A stretch of 8,757 nucleotides of DNA. Origin: Balneolales bacterium. GTDB lineage: Bacteria > Bacteroidota > Rhodothermia > Balneolales > Natronogracilivirgulaceae. The notes beneath the pieces were generated by a model. That model was given only the letters and a program-made list of their open reading frames with translations. It made no database searches and was not told the DNA's origin. Below are positions 5,583 through 8,757 of the stretch, in pieces. The translations under genes and the position numbers were made by a program. The stretch is from contig SLQC01000419.1 of the NCBI GenBank assembly GCA_007131625.1, positions 1 through 8,757 on the forward strand, read 5' to 3'. The stretch's first letter is position 1. Every line of letters starts with the position of its first letter.

Positions 5583-8495
5583 TCATCTTCTTCCTTCCTG
5601 AAATGCCCGGAAATTATATGAAAACGTCAGCATGAAATAACGGGTAAGCACTTCCGATTGAACGTCCTGAACATAGATATCGGTGACCATGCGGTTGATG
5701 CTGCTGTTCTGTCCCAGGATGTCGGTGACTGTAAAGCGTAACTGGGCAGCCCGGTTGGTCATAAAACGATAACCGGCAGAGGCATTCCAGTAAGTGATAT
5801 TTCGGTTGAATTCATCAGAAAGTCCGTGGTAATGCAGCACGTTCAGGTCCGACTCCAGCACCAGCCACTGCCAGGGCAGCACATTGAAACGGAAGGTAGC
5901 ACGGCCTGTGTAGTAGTCATCATTCAGATCCTCGCGCAGCGAATTTCGGACAAATCGGTAACCGGCATTGTAGGAGAGGGTAAAGTCTACTTCCCTGCTG
6001 ATGGTACTGTTAAAAACCGTTCCGACATCCAGATCGGTTTGGTGCCCAATATTCCGTTCATCGTTTATGAAGGTGGGAGTCTTGCGGTAGCGGGTTCCGG
6101 TATTCAGGTTGAGATTGCTTCTGATCAGACTCACCGGCAAGCTGTAATTGAGGAATGTCCGCATATCCCAGGCATTCCCGGTCTGGGCGGGGGTAATCAG
6201 GCGGGTACCGCGTTCCAGGATGATACCTTCCTGGAGGGGGATATCATGTTCGGCAAGAATGGTACTGTTGCCGATATAATCCTGTGTATAATTGACATTT
6301 GCAAAACCAAGCAGTGAGGTTTGCTTGTTCGCATTTATCGATCGGTATCGCAAAATGAATCGATGAACATACTGTTCCTTCAAATCTGGATTTCCACCGG
6401 TCCAGAGCAGAGGATTAGTCACGTCCAAGACATCCTGAAGCTGGATGACGCTGGGCGTCCGTGTGCGGGTGTGATACATCAGACGAATGTTGGTGGCATC
6501 AGAAAATCTATACATTACCATGGCCCGTGGCAGCAGACTTGAGAAAGTGCGTTGGGTTTCTGTTGCCTGGGGGTGGAGCTGTTCACCTTCAAGGGATGTA
6601 TGCTGCCAGGCGATAGAGGTGTTGAAATGGAAACCCTCACCCCGAAGCCGGTAACCGACACTGGGTTGGTGAGAGAATTCCTGGTTGTCATACTGACTGG
6701 AAAGCAGCAGGTCCGGGATATCGTACCGATCCGTTTGCTCATCCAGGCGGTAGGTATATCGTTTCGAATGACTATACTCGATGGACGGTACATATCCGAT
6801 AAAAATCTGACTGCGTTCCGTAATGGGCTCAGTATATTGAAAATTGGCGCTGAAGACCCGATTCCAGGTATCTATATCCACGTTTTGATCGTCGGTCAGG
6901 ATACGTGGCAGATTCATATCATCATAATACCGGCTTTCACCAATTTGCAGCTGGTCGCCGGTCCGGCTGTCGGTGCGGGTCAGCAGGTTAACAGAGAACG
7001 TCCGTCCCTGTGTTTCGAACCTGCGCCGGTAGAGAATGCTGTTGTTAATGTCATACCGAAAATTGTCCGAATCATAGGAATAGAGTGTTTCATTCAGCAT
7101 CCGGTAGGGGCTGTTTGTTTCGGTGAGGGGCAGGCCAAATGTTGAACCGGTGAGAGCTTGAGCCGATTCGTCATACCGCAGGTTGACCCGAGGCCGGATG
7201 ATCAGAGAGCGATATGGGTCTATGGTGTGCTCAATTCGGGCGTTGAAGCGGTGGTTGTAATTTTCAGAAGTGGACAGAGATTCTTCATAATAGCGATCTC
7301 CGGTGTCCGCATCATCAAGAAATTGCCGCTCGATAATCCGGTCGTTGGTGTTGGCTGTTCTGTTGAAAAAATAGCTGCTGCTTACTCTCCAGGAGTCGTT
7401 CCAGCGGTCAATATAGTTGATTCCGAAGGAGTTTATATTATTGATACCCTGCTGATCACCAATCAGGAAATCGCGGGTGTTGTCCGGGCTGCCCCAGTCG
7501 CCGCTACCTCCGCTACTGCCACTTCCATCACCACCTCCGCCGCCGCCGCCGCCGCCACTGCCACCTCCGCCGCCTCTACTGCCTCGACTGGAAGTTGCCT
7601 GACTGGCTTGTGCCACACCGGCAAGGTAATCACTCGAAAAATTAAGCTGATTGATGTTGTTGGAGAGTCCCAGAATTGAAATGCGCCTCGGTCCGCTAAA
7701 TAAATTGATATTTCCTCCACCAAGGTATCGTTCATCAGTGCCCAGGCTCGCATTTGCCCGTCCGAATTGTCCGTCACGAATACCTCCCCGGGTAATAATA
7801 TTGACGGTTCGGATAGTCTCACCGTCGCTAAATCCGGTGAATTCTGCCTGATCGCTTACCTGGTCAAATACCTCAATTTGACGGATGATTTCGGCGGGAA
7901 GGTTTCGCAGAGCAATACTCGGATCATCACCGAAAAACTCTTCACCGTCGACAAGAACCTGTTCAACTTCTTCTCCCTGAGCCTGGATGCGGCCGTTTAT
8001 GAAGGTGAAGCCCGGCATACGCCGCAGAAGGTCTTCGGCCATGGCGTCACTATGGACCGGAAAAGCTGCCGCTGTGAACACGGTAGTGTCGCCGCGGACT
8101 TGAACCGGATGGGCACGGGCGGTGATTTCCACTCCTTCCATTTCCAGTGGTTCCTCTTGAATGCGGATTTGCAGATCGGAAATATCCTGGTCGCTGACTT
8201 CAATAGCGATCATGGCGCTACGGAAACCGAGAAAACTGATCACAAGGTTGTATGACCCTTCAGGAACCTGGCGCAAGTTGAACTCGCCGTCACTTTTGGC
8301 CGCAACACCGCGGATAAGCAGCGTGTCGGCCGTGGTGTAAAGGGCAACATTGGCTTCCGGCAGGGGTTCCCCGTGTTCATCGGTGACGATCCCACTGATG
8401 GAATGAAACTGAGCAACGGCAACTGCACCGAATAACGTGATCATAATGAGAACGAGTAATGATCTTTTGCCGAAAAAGCGTAAAAATTTGTTCAT
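5583..8495 (-). CDS. TonB-dependent-receptor-like outer-membrane beta-barrel protein (carboxypeptidase-regulatory domain, PF14905-type barrel)
   Basis: A 970-residue outer-membrane protein of the large Bacteroidota-type family with a regulatory-like domain and OMP_b-brl_3 barrel. The start at 8495 is chosen over an in-frame ATG at 8537 because it gives a clean signal peptide (LLVLIMITLFGAVAVA, likely cut before Gln29). Domains: carboxypeptidase-regulatory-like beta-sandwich (about 33-110, ISGIVTDEHGEPLPEANVAL ... GEFNLRQVPEGSYNLVISFL); plug-like region (about 120-250, LLRRMPGF, VLVDGEEFFGDDPSIALRN, LPAEIIRQIEVFDQ, TVNIITR); a glycine-rich loop (about 300-333); a barrel to the end (terminal strand YFMLTFSYNFRAF). 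Loops of this kind occur in the family. No TonB box is obvious, and the substrate cannot be read from sequence; such proteins are often annotated as receptors without a proven ligand. No SusD-like partner is in the window. The gene is intact, ends in TGA 95 nt from the convergent receptor remnant, and has no obvious terminator there. Confidence 0.93.
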   Translation of the reverse strand: MNKFLRFFGKRSLLVLIMITLFGAVAVAQFHSISGIVTDEHGEPLPEANVALYTTADTLLIRGVAAKSDGEFNLRQVPEGSYNLVISFLGFRSAMIAIEVSDQDISDLQIRIQEEPLEMEGVEITARAHPVQVRGDTTVFTAAAFPVHSDAMAEDLLRRMPGFTFINGRIQAQGEEVEQVLVDGEEFFGDDPSIALRNLPAEIIRQIEVFDQVSDQAEFTGFSDGETIRTVNIITRGGIRDGQFGRANASLGTDERYLGGGNINLFSGPRRISILGLSNNINQLNFSSDYLAGVAQASQATSSRGSRGGGGGSGGGGGGGGGDGSGSSGGSGDWGSPDNTRDFLIGDQQGINNINSFGINYIDRWNDSWRVSSSYFFNRTANTNDRIIERQFLDDADTGDRYYEESLSTSENYNHRFNARIEHTIDPYRSLIIRPRVNLRYDESAQALTGSTFGLPLTETNSPYRMLNETLYSYDSDNFRYDINNSILYRRRFETQGRTFSVNLLTRTDSRTGDQLQIGESRYYDDMNLPRILTDDQNVDIDTWNRVFSANFQYTEPITERSQIFIGYVPSIEYSHSKRYTYRLDEQTDRYDIPDLLLSSQYDNQEFSHQPSVGYRLRGEGFHFNTSIAWQHTSLEGEQLHPQATETQRTFSSLLPRAMVMYRFSDATNIRLMYHTRTRTPSVIQLQDVLDVTNPLLWTGGNPDLKEQYVHRFILRYRSINANKQTSLLGFANVNYTQDYIGNSTILAEHDIPLQEGIILERGTRLITPAQTGNAWDMRTFLNYSLPVSLIRSNLNLNTGTRYRKTPTFINDERNIGHQTDLDVGTVFNSTISREVDFTLSYNAGYRFVRNSLREDLNDDYYTGRATFRFNVLPWQWLVLESDLNVLHYHGLSDEFNRNITYWNASAGYRFMTNRAAQLRFTVTDILGQNSSINRMVTDIYVQDVQSEVLTRYFMLTFSYNFRAFQEGRR
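7537..7556. repeat. (CCG)6 microsatellite coding for part of the glycine-rich loop
   Basis: Six perfect CCG triplets plus CC on the plus strand encode consecutive glycines on the minus strand. They sit in a wider Gly/Ser-rich stretch (about 7500-7590). Slippage would lengthen or shorten the loop in whole residues without a frameshift. Confidence 0.9.
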
Positions 8496-8757
8496 GGCTT
8501 TGTCATTAAATAATAATTGGATTTGGGTAGCAGGCATGCCAAATACTGTTTGCCTGCAATGAGTTTGACGCTTCTTGACTGAATTGGTTCAATGAAGCGG
8601 GGTAAAAATACGGGGCCGATATTTTTTGATTCCGGTTCAAATTGACAAATAATTCAGTTGGACAGGTTTGTCCGGAATCGAAATGAACCTTCAAGCAATC
8701 CGGTGCGTCTAAAGGGGTGAAGTTGGCAGAATTTTACTCCAACTCCATCGATGTTAA
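8496..8757 (-). promoter_or_regulatory. Leader/promoter region of the large outer-membrane protein gene, with three potential hairpins
   Basis: This stretch upstream of the start codon at 8495 holds no convincing gene. Three inverted repeats are visible. GCAGGCA (8530-8536) pairs with TGCCTGC (8551-8557). CGCTTCTTGA (8569-8578) pairs with TCAATGAAGCG (8589-8599), leaving one bulged T and a 10-nt loop; this is the strongest stem. GATTCCGG (8628-8635) pairs with CCGGAATC (8672-8679), enclosing a smaller GACAAA/TTTGTC pair. None is followed by a T-tract on either strand. I could not identify a clear promoter box or Shine-Dalgarno; the sequence next to the start is AT-rich, as is usual for Bacteroidota. 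A regulatory role is inference. Confidence 0.35.

Noticed and set aside
5826..7679. Plus-strand open frames of 163-197 codons (5826-6317, 6552-7145, 7158-7679).
   Set aside because: They lie antisense to the intact barrel-protein gene, lack recognisable domains and mirror its codon pattern, including the glycine-loop shadow rich in Ala/Thr.

Overview
The window looks like chromosome from the Bacteroidota/Balneolota side of the FCB group. The best evidence is an outer-membrane protein of about 970 residues with a carboxypeptidase-regulatory-like N-terminal domain, a plug-like region with the FFGDDP and LPAEIIRQIEVFDQ motifs, a glycine-rich loop and a long beta-barrel. A second, broken TonB-dependent receptor and weak Shine-Dalgarno signals fit the same group. 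The acidic character of several proteins hints at a halotolerant relative of Balneolaceae/Rhodothermia, but that is inference.

Left part (1-3816, all minus strand, read right to left): a three-TM DUF4405-like membrane protein with an unusual glycine/arginine/acidic tail, then a MacA-type periplasmic adaptor, a MacB/LolD-type ABC ATPase, and two consecutive MacB-type permease genes. The last four are packed like an operon (13-nt gap, 14-nt overlap, 3-nt gap). The adaptor and ATPase are intact. Both permeases are broken: the first by a 1-nt frameshift plus a large internal deletion, the second by an in-frame TAG after which homologous reading resumes up to the window edge. The exporter therefore cannot work as encoded unless permeases are supplied from elsewhere.

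Middle part (3817-5582): a gene-poor, repeat-bearing interval with a 17-bp direct repeat, a 10-bp inverted repeat, a three-copy 41-bp tandem repeat and what may be the wreck of a small minus-strand gene. After it comes the C-terminal barrel half of a TonB-dependent receptor on the plus strand, in one frame but interrupted by TGA and TAA and with no signal peptide, N-terminal domain or plug.

Right part (5583-8757): the intact large outer-membrane barrel protein on the minus strand, with a long leader that can form several hairpins.

The main theme is selective gene decay. Two unrelated membrane systems (an ABC exporter and a TonB-dependent receptor) are visibly decaying next to intact genes. 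Three different nonsense codons are involved, and all three also serve as ordinary terminators of intact genes here, which argues against recoding. I did not find a convincing new system. The features most worth following up are the DUF4405-like protein with its repeat-built tail beside the decaying exporter, and the repeat cluster upstream of it.
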